Part shown: in pieces, positions 8,623 through 17,164 of the stretch
How the letters are laid out: every line of letters begins with the position of its first letter
Position numbering within the stretch: position 1 is the stretch's first letter
DNA from: Microcoleus sp. FACHB-1515
GTDB lineage: Bacteria > Cyanobacteriota > Cyanobacteriia > Elainellales > Elainellaceae
Reading direction: 5' to 3'
Assembly (NCBI RefSeq): GCF_014696105.1
Contig: NZ_JACJPO010000056.1
Span: 62,001 to 126,000 of the forward strand
DNA length: 64,000 nucleotides
Made by a program: the position numbers and the translations under genes
The notes under the pieces: generated by a model
What the model was told of the DNA's origin: nothing
Database searches by the model: none
The model's input: the letters and a program-made list of their open reading frames with translations, nothing else

Positions 8623-8767
8623 CTTCGGCTCCTCCCTTAAAGATTTGTGAAACCTTCTCATCTTTGATTCTATTGTGGAGCTAAGTGGCGAGATTGGCTA
8701 GATGGGAAAGGGAATTTTTTGAGCGTCGGGGATCGGCAGATGGAGCGCGATCGCAAATCCCAACACG

Positions 8768-9304
8768 CTACTTAAATCCAATATCCGTTCCGGTTCCGGC
8801 ATGAACGCGAGCTAGTTTTTCGTAGCGCTGAGCATGTTCAATCAAATCAGCGGCTTCGGCGTCGCTGACTGGACGGCGGACTTGAGCGGGAACACCGACC
8901 ACAAGCGATCGCGACGGAACATCTTTGGTGACGACCGATCCGGCTCCGACAATGCTGCCCGCCCCCACGCGCACCCCATCCAGAACGATCGCGCCGATGC
9001 CGATTAAGCAGCCTTGCTCGATGTGGGCACTGTGGATGACGGCGCGATGGCCGATCGTGACGTTGGCTTCGAGAATCGTGGGTTTGCCCGGATCGCCATG
9101 TAGAATTGCGCCGTCTTGGACGTTCGTGCCTGCGCCGATCGCAATGCGCTCCACGTCACCGCGCACGATCGCCCCGTACCAAATGCTGGCTCCGGTCGCA
9201 ATCTCGACTTGGCCGATCACGGTGGCATTTGCCGCGACGAAAGCGGCTTGGGATAGATCGGGGGGCGACCAAAAGGGAGAAGAAACGGTTAAATCAGCAG
9301 TCAT
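8768..9304 (-). CDS. Gamma-carbonic anhydrase-like hexapeptide-repeat protein
   Basis: A 178-aa left-handed beta-helix protein. It shows imperfect hexapeptide repeats (ANATVIGQVEIATGASIWYG, AGTNVQDGAIL), VRGDVERI, and histidines in ILHGD, TIGHRAVIHSAHIE that match the zinc ligands of the gamma-CA/YrdA/PaaY family. The family forms trimers; members range from active carbonic anhydrases to proteins without known activity, so catalysis is uncertain. It lacks the Rubisco small-subunit-like repeats that would make it CcmM. The tail after GVPAQVRRPVSDAE is helical, as usual. Confidence 0.85.
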   Translation of the reverse strand: MTADLTVSSPFWSPPDLSQAAFVAANATVIGQVEIATGASIWYGAIVRGDVERIAIGAGTNVQDGAILHGDPGKPTILEANVTIGHRAVIHSAHIEQGCLIGIGAIVLDGVRVGAGSIVGAGSVVTKDVPSRSLVVGVPAQVRRPVSDAEAADLIEHAQRYEKLARVHAGTGTDIGFK

Positions 9305-9404
9305 ATCAACATAAAGTCATGCTTAGGAAAGGCGGATGGGGCTGAACTGCACCGCTATAATAAAATTCACACGTTGGTTTAGGGAGACAACGCTGGCGCA
9401 AGAC

Positions 9405-9914
9405 ATGATCAATCCAGCCCTACAGTATCCAATTTTTGGCGCGGAGATTCAATGTCCCCACTGTCGCCAGACCATTCCCGCTTTGACGCTGACCGACACC
9501 TATCTGTGTCAGCGGCATGGCGCGTTTGAAGCCGACCCGAAAACCTCAGAACTGATTCATCTGCAATCTGGGCGGCATTGGCGACAGTGGAACAACGAAT
9601 GGTATCGCCAGCACACGCATCCCGATGGCATTCGCTTTGAAATCCACGAAGCGCTCGATCGCCTCTATACGCAAGGCTATCGCGCCACGAAGGTAATTAT
9701 CGCCCAGCGTTACAAAGAACTGATCAGCACTTATCTAGAGCGCAGCACGCCTTGGCGCGGTCAGGCCGATTCGCCTCGTCCGCGTCTGTACGGATTGCCT
9801 GTTGAATTCAGCCCTGATCCCACGCTCGAACCTTGCTGGGAAGTGATCAATTTTGATTTGGAGAAAGAACCGGGTGCGCCCGTCCGCTATCCGTATTTCC
9901 GCCTGTTTGAATAG
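9405..9914 (+). CDS. Conserved cyanobacterial protein, TIGR02652 family
   Basis: A 169-aa protein starting MINPALQYPIFGAEIQCPHC. Two cysteine pairs (CPHC near residue 17 and a later CQRHG) suggest a small zinc ribbon at the N-terminus. The middle, LQSGRHWRQWNNEWYRQH and TQGYRATKVIIAQRYKEL, is strongly reminiscent of the cyanobacteria-specific family TIGR02652, of unknown function. The open frame starts at 9336, but ATG 9405 is the family start. It is divergent from the gamma-CA-like gene across about 100 nt. Confidence 0.85.
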   Translation: MINPALQYPIFGAEIQCPHCRQTIPALTLTDTYLCQRHGAFEADPKTSELIHLQSGRHWRQWNNEWYRQHTHPDGIRFEIHEALDRLYTQGYRATKVIIAQRYKELISTYLERSTPWRGQADSPRPRLYGLPVEFSPDPTLEPCWEVINFDLEKEPGAPVRYPYFRLFE

Positions 9915-9979
9915 CGATCGAACCGTTTGTCTTATGACGATCGCTCTTTACTCAGACGGAAAAGAGCGATCGCACTGTG

Positions 9980-10387
9980 CTAGTTTGCCGCGTTTGAATC
10001 TGCCACTTCTGAGGTGGGAAACGCGCATTCAACCGTCACTTTGATGTTGCAGCCTGCGGTTCCCGTTGCGATGTAGGGAACGCCCGCCACACCTGCCACG
10101 TTGACGCCAAACTCTAGCGTCACGGTTTGAACCTCGGCAACGGCCATTTTGCGAAAGGCGTTGAGCGTGTAGAGCGTGTAGAGGCGAATCGTGCTTTCGA
10201 TCGCCTGAAAGCTTTGCATCGCTTGCTGAGTCGATCGCGTCATGACGCCGCCTTTTGCACCGCCGCGCTGCACTTCGCCCGTTTCGGCACCGCTAGCAGG
10301 AGTGAGAATGGGCACGTCGATCGATTCGTTCGTCTCAATGTAAATGACTGTGTTTTCGTCAATTTGAATCGGTTGGAGTTTGTTCAT
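9980..10387 (-). CDS. CU044_2847 family / trypsin-co-occurring domain 1 protein
   Basis: A 135-aa protein beginning MNKLQPIQIDENTVIYIETN. An N-terminal beta-rich part is followed by a helix (QQAMQSFQAIESTIRLYTLY) and then VQTVTLEFGVNVAG, PYIATGTAGCNIKVTVEC. This arrangement (short beta strand unit, helix, EFG-GxxG strand, and a small C-terminal strand) matches the domain called CU044_2847 or Trypco1. That domain was described beside trypsin-like proteases and signalling modules in proposed conflict or effector systems. Here no protease or NTPase partner is adjacent. The frame extends to 10444, but ATG 10387 fits best. Function unknown. Confidence 0.75.
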   Translation of the reverse strand: MNKLQPIQIDENTVIYIETNESIDVPILTPASGAETGEVQRGGAKGGVMTRSTQQAMQSFQAIESTIRLYTLYTLNAFRKMAVAEVQTVTLEFGVNVAGVAGVPYIATGTAGCNIKVTVECAFPTSEVADSNAAN

Positions 10388-10547
10388 GCTGTAGATGCAC
10401 CAGCGATCGAAACAACAAAGCTGGTTCGTCTTGAGCGTACCCATCCAACTGTGAACTGTAACGAGGGTGACACCCCCAATTGCGATCGACGGGAACTTTT
10501 GGGGTACGCTTTCGTCTTAGCGCCAGTTCATTCACTGGAGTCAGGCG

Positions 10548-11183
10548 ATGTCTCGGCACACAAAAACGGCTTTGCTGACGGCTTTGAGTTTCGTGGCAAC
10601 TAGCGCATTGCCATTTGCGGCAGTGGCGTCTGAGCCGATGCAGGTGGCGCAGCTATTTCCGCAGGAGCAAGTTGGCCTGCCAACCGGAACGACGATCGCA
10701 GTTCGCTATGACGAGGCCGAGCGGATCATCGTCACGCCCGAAGAAACGGCTCCGGTGACGCTGATTGTGGCGCAAGATGTGCGTTCGGCCAGCGGCACGG
10801 TTCTGATTCGATCGGGCAGCACGATCGCAGGCGAACTGCGCCCCGATGGAGATGGAACCCGCTTTTTTGCCGAAACCCTGACGCCTGCGGGCAGCACGCG
10901 ATCGATTTCCATTGACGCCACTTCTGGACTGATTACCGAGCGCGAAACGATCACTCGCGAAAGCAACCCGGATTTCTTGAGAGGGGCGGCGATCGGAGCA
11001 GCGGCAGGCGCAGTGATCGGCGAGATTTTTGGCAGCATTGATTTCGGCGAAGTGCTGTTGGGCGCGGGGGTTGGCACGCTGGCTTCCGTTTTGCTGCGCG
11101 GTCGCGAAGAAGTTGAGGTGGTTGTGGTGAATCCTGCCACTGATTTGACGCTCACTTTGCAGTCAAATTTTGTGCTGCGCTAA
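10548..11183 (+). CDS. Exported protein with glycine-zipper segment
   Basis: A 211-aa protein with a clear Sec signal peptide (MSRHTKTALLTALSFVATSA, cleavage likely near AVAS-EP). A beta-rich middle follows (TVLIRSGSTIAGELRPDG, RFFAETLTPAG), then a glycine-zipper segment GAAIGAAAGAVIGEIFGSID at about residues 147-166 and a final beta strand. The middle resembles the SGSxVxGxL pattern of VirB10/TrbI-like beta domains, but the homology is weak and there is no conjugation cluster here. It is probably a periplasmic or outer-membrane-associated protein of unknown function. Confidence 0.7.
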   Translation: MSRHTKTALLTALSFVATSALPFAAVASEPMQVAQLFPQEQVGLPTGTTIAVRYDEAERIIVTPEETAPVTLIVAQDVRSASGTVLIRSGSTIAGELRPDGDGTRFFAETLTPAGSTRSISIDATSGLITERETITRESNPDFLRGAAIGAAAGAVIGEIFGSIDFGEVLLGAGVGTLASVLLRGREEVEVVVVNPATDLTLTLQSNFVLR

Positions 11184-11236
11184 GGCAAAGCTTGCGTTTT
11201 TCTGAAGAATTAGGGTGCGATCGAAGCGGCGGGATT

Positions 11237-11404
11237 TTATTTGCGATCGTGCTTCTGTTTTGCTGCAAATACATCAGCTAAAGCGTTGAAAGTAGGCAGA
11301 TCAAACTGCGACTGTTTGACGCATTTTACAAGTGAAATGATCAGCAATAAAATTTGTGAGTCGTATCCAGCGTGCGGAAGTTCTGCTTCTGAAAGTGTAG
11401 CCAT
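11237..11404 (-). CDS. Possible 55-aa protein or remnant of a frameshifted gene
   Basis: From ATG 11404 the frame encodes MATLSEAELPHAGYDSQILL, a hydrophobic core LLIISLVKCVK, then FNALADVFAAKQKHDRK and TAA. A second frame covering about 11342-11450 on the same strand, without a start codon, reads KKQILAGDELLKWLHFQKQN and also looks protein-like. The two may therefore be pieces of one older gene separated by a frameshift. I do not recognise a family. It converges on the exported-protein gene and diverges from the gene at 11482. Confidence 0.3.
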   Translation of the reverse strand: MATLSEAELPHAGYDSQILLLIISLVKCVKQSQFDLPTFNALADVFAAKQKHDRK

Positions 11405-11481
11405 TTGAGCAGTTCATCACCTGCTAAAATCTGTTTCTTGTCTTGAACAAGCTAAACTTCAATTTCTTGGAGAGGAATACT

Positions 11482-11946
11482 ATGTTTGCCAAAACTCAAA
11501 AATTCGCACAGTTTCGTCAATCTGACTTGAATGTGCGAATCAATCGATCGCGCTTCTTTGGTGGCGACGGTGACGATTCGATCGATGATGCCAGAGATTT
11601 AGGTCGGCTCAAAAGCAGTCTTGAAGACGGCGGGCGCGTCAGCGAAAACGATCCGGACTACTACAAATTCACGCTCAAAAAAGACGGCATCGTCAAATTC
11701 AACTTCAAAAATAGCGGCGACGAATCAATTCAATTTTCAGTTGTGGATAAGCGCGATCGCACCATTTCGGTCAACGGCACTCGGCTTTTTGCTGAAGTGG
11801 ACGACGGCGACAAAATCAAGTTCAGCGCTCGCCTCAGCAAAGGCGCTTATTTCCTCAAAGTTGACACCGAGGAAGGTCGCCGAGAGCGCTTTAACATCAA
11901 GCTGAAACTGGAGTCTAGCCGGAACGACGACAGCGACGACGATTAA
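11482..11946 (+). CDS. PPC-like beta-sandwich domain protein
   Basis: A 154-aa acidic/basic protein. After an N-terminal 35 residues it reads DDSIDDARDLGRLKSS, SENDPDYYKFTLKKDG and GAYFLKVDTEEG. The order DPDYYKFTL...GxYFLKV is that of bacterial pre-peptidase C-terminal (PPC) domains, which form small beta sandwiches in secreted proteins. No signal peptide is visible and the tail ends in a run of Asp. ATG 11482 is supported by GGAGAGGAA just upstream. Its stop overlaps that of the convergent phosphoesterase gene by 4 nt. Confidence 0.65.
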   Translation: MFAKTQKFAQFRQSDLNVRINRSRFFGGDGDDSIDDARDLGRLKSSLEDGGRVSENDPDYYKFTLKKDGIVKFNFKNSGDESIQFSVVDKRDRTISVNGTRLFAEVDDGDKIKFSARLSKGAYFLKVDTEEGRRERFNIKLKLESSRNDDSDDD

Positions 11947-13025
11947 GTCGTGTGCAGCGCGATCGAACAGTTGTTGTCAATCGGTTCGATCGCGCCAAAC
12001 CGCTCGAAATGAGCACGAGCCGCAGGTGGAAAATTCGAGAAATTAAAGTTTGCATCTCCATTGGCAATGTCTGCCCAGAAATTACGCAGTTGAGCAGTGA
12101 GCGGTTCCGCTTCTGCTAGCGATAAGTTGACAGGTGGTTCTGTCAGTAATTTGAGCATGAAGGGCAGCGATCGATCGGCCATCCACTGTCGCGAAACGGC
12201 TTGCAAATCCGGCCATTCGGGAAGCGATCGCACTCGTCCCGATTCAATAACAAGATTGCCATCTTGATAGTGCAAAAGCCGATAAGGATGAGGATAGCTG
12301 ACGAGCGATCCCGTCGTGATGTCATAAACACCATTTTGCTCAGCGACATCTTGAACATGCAGATGACCTGTGAAAATTAAGCGGACATGGTGCGATCGCA
12401 AAACTGCCAATAAATCAGCCGCATTGTCGATCATGTAGCGGCGTCCAAGTGAATTTGTCGATTGACCTGGCAAATGTTCAATCGCGTTGTGATGCACCAT
12501 CACGATTACAAATTTATTCTGCAAATTCGCTAGCGTTTCTTCTAGCCAGCGCAACTGTTCTGCATCCACATGTCCCCAGCCCAACTGCTTTCCTTGAGCA
12601 TCAAAACTGTTAGAATTTAAGCCAATTAAATGCACATCCGGCAACACTTCTGTGCAGTAATAAAGCTGCTGCGGATCGTCATAGCCAAACTTGGCGTAAT
12701 AATGCCCAAACTCCATCAAACCAATATTGAAATCCGATCGATCGCGCTGCACGACATCGTGATTTCCCGGAACCACATAGACCGGATAGGGCAAGCGGAA
12801 AAGGCGATCGACCAGCCAAGCGTGATTTTCCGGTTCGCCGTGCTGCGTCAAATCTCCGGGCAGCAGCAAAAAATCGAGATCCAACAATTCAAGCTGCGAC
12901 AGCACAAACTCAAAGGCGGGAATGCTGACCTCCACCAAGTGAAACCGATTCGGCGCATGATGAATCGTCTGCGGCAGGGCGATGTGCAGGTCGCTGACGA
13001 TCGCAAATCGAAAATTACGCGGCAT
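11943..13025 (-). CDS. Calcineurin-like metallophosphoesterase
   Basis: A 360-aa two-metal phosphoesterase. Motifs in order: FAIVSDLHI (D-x-H), LLPGDLTQHG (GD), VVPGNHD (GNHD), VMVHHNAI (H-H) and LIFTGHLHVQD (GHxH). Together these give the complete metal-binding set. The last 100 residues are an extra helical domain after SLVSYPHPYRLL. Relatives include class III cyclic-nucleotide phosphodiesterases (CpdA-like), but the substrate cannot be read from sequence. It lies head to head with trmB. Confidence 0.88.
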   Translation of the reverse strand: MPRNFRFAIVSDLHIALPQTIHHAPNRFHLVEVSIPAFEFVLSQLELLDLDFLLLPGDLTQHGEPENHAWLVDRLFRLPYPVYVVPGNHDVVQRDRSDFNIGLMEFGHYYAKFGYDDPQQLYYCTEVLPDVHLIGLNSNSFDAQGKQLGWGHVDAEQLRWLEETLANLQNKFVIVMVHHNAIEHLPGQSTNSLGRRYMIDNAADLLAVLRSHHVRLIFTGHLHVQDVAEQNGVYDITTGSLVSYPHPYRLLHYQDGNLVIESGRVRSLPEWPDLQAVSRQWMADRSLPFMLKLLTEPPVNLSLAEAEPLTAQLRNFWADIANGDANFNFSNFPPAARAHFERFGAIEPIDNNCSIALHTT

Positions 13026-13186
13026 AGCAGGAAGTTGAGTTGCAAAGGTTGCCTTCTATTGTGAGGGCGATCGAGTGGCGGGGGTCGGAGCGGAAAACCA
13101 CAAGTAATCTTAACGACCGAAAAGCCGTTCGATCGCCCGATCCGCCCCAACGCTAAAATCAAAATCGCATTCAAATTCCAGGAGCA

Positions 13187-13816
13187 ATGCTTGTGTCACA
13201 GGTGCGCGTGCGTCAGCACGTCAACCCCCTCAGCCTCAAATACCAGCGTCCGATCGCCCTGCCCGACTGGAGCGAGATTTTCACTCATCCCGCCCAACCG
13301 CTGCACCTCGACATTGGCTGCGCTCGCGGCCAATTTCTGCTGCAAATGGCGGCTAATCAATCCGATCGCAACTTCTTGGGACTCGAAATTCGCGAACCGC
13401 TGGTGATTCAGGCCAATCGCGATCGCACCGAGCAAAACCTGACGAACCTGCATTTTCTGTTTTGCAACGTCTCGAATGCGATCGCCCCGCTGCTGGAAAG
13501 CTACCCCGGTCAACTGGTTCAGGTGTCGATTCAATTTCCCGACCCCTGGTTCAAAAAACGCCACCAGAAGCGGCGCGTCGTGCAGCCTCAACTGGTCGAT
13601 CAGCTTGCAGAATTTTTAATCAGCGGCGGCTGGGTCTTCCTACAATCCGACATTGAAGCGGTGGCGATCGAAATGCGCGATCGCTTTGCCGAACATTCGG
13701 CCTTTGTCGATTCTGGCTGGCTGGATGTCAACCCGCTCCCCGTCCCAACTGAGCGCGAACAGATGGTGCTGGAGCAGGGCGATCGCGTGTATCGAGTTCT
13801 GTTTCAGCGCGTGTAA
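13187..13816 (+). CDS. trmB: tRNA (guanine-N7)-methyltransferase TrmB
   Basis: Methylates G46 in the variable loop of tRNA using SAM. The 209-aa sequence has LHLDIGCARGQFLLQMA (SAM motif I), NFLGLEIREPLV, NLHFLFCNV and the diagnostic QFPDPWFKKRHQKRRVVQP, followed by LVDQLAEFL. Length and order match the family. ATG 13187 gives MLVSQVRVRQHVNPLS. It converges on the PMT-like glycosyltransferase gene 15 nt later. Confidence 0.95.
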   Translation: MLVSQVRVRQHVNPLSLKYQRPIALPDWSEIFTHPAQPLHLDIGCARGQFLLQMAANQSDRNFLGLEIREPLVIQANRDRTEQNLTNLHFLFCNVSNAIAPLLESYPGQLVQVSIQFPDPWFKKRHQKRRVVQPQLVDQLAEFLISGGWVFLQSDIEAVAIEMRDRFAEHSAFVDSGWLDVNPLPVPTEREQMVLEQGDRVYRVLFQRV

Positions 13817-13831
13817 GTCAAGCGCCTCCGG

Positions 13832-15334
13832 TCAAATCCACGATCGCAGCCAGCGACGCGACATCACGGCTTCCGGCGTCATCGGCAAGCCTAGGAACAT
13901 GGGTAGCCAGTAAACAAAGGCAATCAGAATGAGAAAAACGGCGGTGAGGCCAACGATGCGCTGCCAATCTCGCGGACTGGCGAGCCAGCGATCGATTACC
14001 AGCGCCAGCGCCATGAACGCGAACAGCACCGAGGGCATGTAGTGGTAGATGAACACGCAGCGCGTCACGCTCACCCAAGGCAGAAGATTCGCCACCCAGT
14101 TGACAACGACGTAGAGCGCTGTCCAGGTGTAAGCGTCGTCCAGGCTGACCGGACGCTGCCGCAGCCAAACGATCGCACGAGCGACCAACAGGGCGACCAA
14201 CAGAGCGATCGCCCCAACGGTAAACCACCACAGAACCGGATTGCCCATCGCGTGAACGTCATAGATTGCGCGTTCGGCGGCAACAGGCAGCGGCGGCCCA
14301 ACGATCGGCGGCGGCTCATTCAGTCCGTGCGAGGTTTTGTAGAAATACGCGACCGGACGCAGCATGAACACCCAGCTATACCAGCGTGAGCAGTAAGGAT
14401 GGGCATCCATGCCGCCGACGCGGTGGTGATAGTCGATGATGCGAGATTGCCACTGCAAGAACGACACGCCCGGAGTCAGCCGCAGATACGGCAGCCAGCT
14501 TAGATAGTAAGTCAGAGCGGGAATCAAGCCCAGCGTGGCGATCGCCTGAACGGGATGAATTTGCGTCAGGTTTTGCAGCGGGTTCGGCTGAGCGAGCGAT
14601 CCTGCCGATCGCCCCTCCCGCCGCTTCAAGACTTCCCAAATTCGCAGTCCCCACGCGATCGACAGCAGCAGATAAACACCGAGCAAATAGCCCAAGCCGT
14701 TCCACTTGACCGCAGGCGCGGCTCCTAAACAAACGCCCGCCCCGATCAGCCACCAGCTCCGCCGATCGCGATCGCGATTGAGGCCAGCCAGCAGCAGCCA
14801 GTGTCCCAGCAGCCCAAACAGAATCAAAAAGACGTTGATCAGGCCGTAGCGCGATTCGACCAGAAACAGGCCATCGACGGCAACGAACAGGCCAGCCAGC
14901 AGCGCAAAGCTACGGCGATGCGAGAGTTCATACGCGATCGCTGCCGTCACGATCGGAATGAACGATCCCACCAGCGCATCCAGCCAGCGGTAGCTGATCG
15001 GCGCGAGAAACAATCCGCTCCAGTCGTTTTTGACGGGACTTGCGCCGATCGGCGTGTGGTCGGCAATCCAAATACCGATCGCCAAAATGTAGGTACTCAA
15101 AGGCGGATGGCCTTCAAACAGCGGAATGCCTTTGAGGTAGTGGCTGGCAAATTTGGGAAAGTACACTTCATCAAAAACGAGCATGTTGAAGCGGCCTAAT
15201 CCCCAAAAGCGCAACGCCAAAGAGAACAGCAGCAGCCCCAGCAATCCCAAGCGAAACCAGGGAATCGGGCGATCCCGCTCTGGGAACGCTTTGCGATCGC
15301 GCTTGACGGCACGATTGAACGCAGAATTTGTCAT
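13832..15334 (-). CDS. PMT-family membrane glycosyltransferase
   Basis: A 500-aa integral membrane protein with about ten hydrophobic spans. The N-terminal region holds LALRFWGLGRFNMLVFDEVY, with the Asp-Glu pair of the first periplasmic loop typical of GT39 protein O-mannosyltransferases, then EGHPPLSTYIL and RWLDALVGSFIPI. Such enzymes transfer a sugar from a polyprenyl-phosphate carrier to protein or glycan on the outer face. The frame begins with a GTG at 15355; ATG 15334 (MTNSAFNRA) is chosen. Its target is unknown. Confidence 0.88.
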   Translation of the reverse strand: MTNSAFNRAVKRDRKAFPERDRPIPWFRLGLLGLLLFSLALRFWGLGRFNMLVFDEVYFPKFASHYLKGIPLFEGHPPLSTYILAIGIWIADHTPIGASPVKNDWSGLFLAPISYRWLDALVGSFIPIVTAAIAYELSHRRSFALLAGLFVAVDGLFLVESRYGLINVFLILFGLLGHWLLLAGLNRDRDRRSWWLIGAGVCLGAAPAVKWNGLGYLLGVYLLLSIAWGLRIWEVLKRREGRSAGSLAQPNPLQNLTQIHPVQAIATLGLIPALTYYLSWLPYLRLTPGVSFLQWQSRIIDYHHRVGGMDAHPYCSRWYSWVFMLRPVAYFYKTSHGLNEPPPIVGPPLPVAAERAIYDVHAMGNPVLWWFTVGAIALLVALLVARAIVWLRQRPVSLDDAYTWTALYVVVNWVANLLPWVSVTRCVFIYHYMPSVLFAFMALALVIDRWLASPRDWQRIVGLTAVFLILIAFVYWLPMFLGLPMTPEAVMSRRWLRSWI

Positions 15335-15641
15335 AACGCTAGCTTGCTGATGCACGTCATCGATCTAGACTAACCGCATTCGACCCACAGTGATTCTGAG
15401 GAAGACGGCAGGTAGAGGGCAAAAGGTTTCAACCCTTTCATTCCTCATCCTTTCCCCTATGCTGACCTGCGGAGGAATTGTATTGTCGATCGCTTGACAG
15501 TTTTCCTCGACATTTTGCACACTGATAGTAAGCACATTTGCTTATTCATTAGCGATTGCGCGGATTGTTTGCTCAGACAGACGATCGCCAATCGGATCAG
15601 TCAACCGCAACGACGCGGATTTTCACCTCAGCGTGGAATTG
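15335..15641. other. Intergenic region upstream of PMT-like gene
   Basis: About 300 bases without a supported gene. It separates divergent genes and so should hold promoters for both; TTGACA hexamers occur at about 15495 and 15679, but no convincing paired -10 element was found. It ends in a copy of the short GGAACG repeat. Confidence 0.45.
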
Positions 15642-15673
15642 CGATCGCTTTAGCGCTCCCGGAACGATATTGC
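15642..15673 (+). repeat. Short GGAACGGTATCG repeat, intergenic copy
   Basis: CGATCGCTTTAGCGCTCCC followed by GGAACGATATTGC. The first 21 bases or so are identical to the copy at 3128; the right part has two changes. It lies 57 nt upstream of the small membrane protein gene. Confidence 0.75.
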
Positions 15674-15729
15674 TGCGGTTGACACGTTCGATATTTCGCA
15701 ACTGATTCCTTTATTTTTTGGATGGCAAG

Positions 15730-16029
15730 ATGCTTCCAGCCAAGGTCGTTTTTGCATTCGTTTTTGCACTGTTGATTCTGGCCGCGCCGATTTATGCCGT
15801 GCTGCACGCGCTGACATTTGCCCTGCCGCTGTATGTGCTGCTGCTGAGCGTCGGCATCGGCTTGCTGTCTGTTGGCCTGCAAGCTGACCTGAAGTTAGAA
15901 GAAGCATTTCTGGTTTCGGCCATTTTCATCGGCGTCTGCTGCACGATCGCAGGCTTGGCGATGCTGGTGCACATCGTCGCGGCGATCGCGCTGTTCACGG
16001 TTTGGGGACGCTATCAGGTCGAACTGTAG
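15730..16029 (+). CDS. Small membrane protein, unknown
   Basis: A 99-aa protein that is almost wholly hydrophobic, with about three membrane spans: LPAKVVFAFVFALLILAAPI, ALPLYVLLLSVGIGLLSVGL and FIGVCCTIAGLAMLVHIVAA. A short charged loop, QADLKLEE, separates the second and third. I do not recognise a family. An in-frame TTG lies 12 nt earlier; ATG 15730 is preferred. The next gene follows 41 nt after the stop on the same strand. Confidence 0.6.
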   Translation: MLPAKVVFAFVFALLILAAPIYAVLHALTFALPLYVLLLSVGIGLLSVGLQADLKLEEAFLVSAIFIGVCCTIAGLAMLVHIVAAIALFTVWGRYQVEL

Positions 16030-16070
16030 CTTGTTCCGGTATGCTGATGGCGTATCGATCGGGGGTGCTT

Positions 16071-17066
16071 GTGAAAGCAGTGGTGATGAGCGCGGCAGGC
16101 GATCCGGATGTGTTGCAGATGCAGGACATCCCGACGCCGAGCATTCAAACTGAAACTGATGTTCTCGTTCGCCTCAAGGCAGCGGGAATCAATCCGATCG
16201 ACACAAAACTGCGGCAGCGCGGCACGTTCTACCCCGATCGAATGCCTGCCGTGCTGGGCTGTGACGGTGCAGGCGTGGTTGAAGCGGTTGGCGCGATGGT
16301 GCGCGAATGGCAAGTCGGCGATGAAGTTTACTTTTGTCGCGGCGGCTTAGGGGAGATGGGCAACTATGCGGAATATACGGTTGTCGATGCTCGCTACATT
16401 GCCCACAAACCGAAAAGCTTGAGCTTTGTGGAAGCTGCTGCCGTGCCGCTCGTTCTGATTACCGCTTGGGAAGCGCTGTTCGATCGCGCCCGTCTCACGT
16501 CCGGCCAAACTGTTCTGATTCAGGCGGGAGCGGGCGGCGTTGGGCACGTGGCAATTCAGCTTGCAAAATCGGCAGGTGCGAGGATTGCTGCAACGGTAAG
16601 TTCTGAGCAAAAGGCGGAATTTGTCACAAGTTTGGGCTGCGATCGCCCCATCCACTACCGCAAAATCGATGTCGTTTCTGAAATTCAACGCTGGACGGAC
16701 GGAACGGGCGTGGATGTCGGCTTTGATACGGTCGGTGGGGCAACGCTCTCACAGACGATCGCCTGCACGCGCACCTATGGCGATGTTGTGACGATTTTGG
16801 CGGCGGCTGCGGATACCGATTGGAAGACGGTGCGCGATCGCAATCAGCGCGTCAGCTTTGAACTGATGCTGACCCCACAACTTCAAGCACTAGCAACTGC
16901 CGAACGTCATCAGGCCGAGATTTTGCAGCAGTGCGCTCCGCGATTCGATCGAGGCGAACTGAAAATTCACGTTCAGCAGGTGTTTCCGCTGAGTGAAGCT
17001 GCCGCTGCCCATCGGCTTCTCGAAGCGGGCGGATTGACAGGAAAGCTGGTGTTGGCGATCGATTAG
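16071..17066 (+). CDS. Quinone oxidoreductase-like MDR-family dehydrogenase
   Basis: A 331-aa medium-chain dehydrogenase/reductase. Residues 1-120 form the GroES-like domain (KAVVMSAAGDPDVLQM, LKAAGINPIDTKLRQRG, LGCDGAGVVEAVG). The NAD(P)-binding fold has VLIQAGAGGVGHVAIQLA, the GxGxxG-type motif of zinc-independent QOR enzymes. Catalytic-zinc ligands are absent, so it probably reduces a quinone or enal with NADPH; the substrate is unknown. GTG 16071 (VKAVVMSAAG) is chosen because it fits the family N-terminus and follows a GGGGGTG ribosome site. Confidence 0.88.
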   Translation: MKAVVMSAAGDPDVLQMQDIPTPSIQTETDVLVRLKAAGINPIDTKLRQRGTFYPDRMPAVLGCDGAGVVEAVGAMVREWQVGDEVYFCRGGLGEMGNYAEYTVVDARYIAHKPKSLSFVEAAAVPLVLITAWEALFDRARLTSGQTVLIQAGAGGVGHVAIQLAKSAGARIAATVSSEQKAEFVTSLGCDRPIHYRKIDVVSEIQRWTDGTGVDVGFDTVGGATLSQTIACTRTYGDVVTILAAAADTDWKTVRDRNQRVSFELMLTPQLQALATAERHQAEILQQCAPRFDRGELKIHVQQVFPLSEAAAAHRLLEAGGLTGKLVLAID

Positions 17067-17101
17067 GCTGGGTTTCAGAAATCTTGGCAGCTCCCTAAAT
17101 T

Positions 17102-17115
17102 CCCCAATTTTGGGG
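17102..17115. terminator. Small palindromic hairpin between convergent genes
   Basis: CCCCAATTTTGGGG, a perfect 14-nt palindrome between the convergent dehydrogenase and CHAT genes. Similar short G/C-A/T hairpins are common in cyanobacterial spacers. A terminator role is plausible but there is no T run. Confidence 0.4.
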
Positions 17116-17164
17116 GACTTTGAGGATGGTTTGCCAGTAGCAGCGATCGGAATTCAAACGCGCC

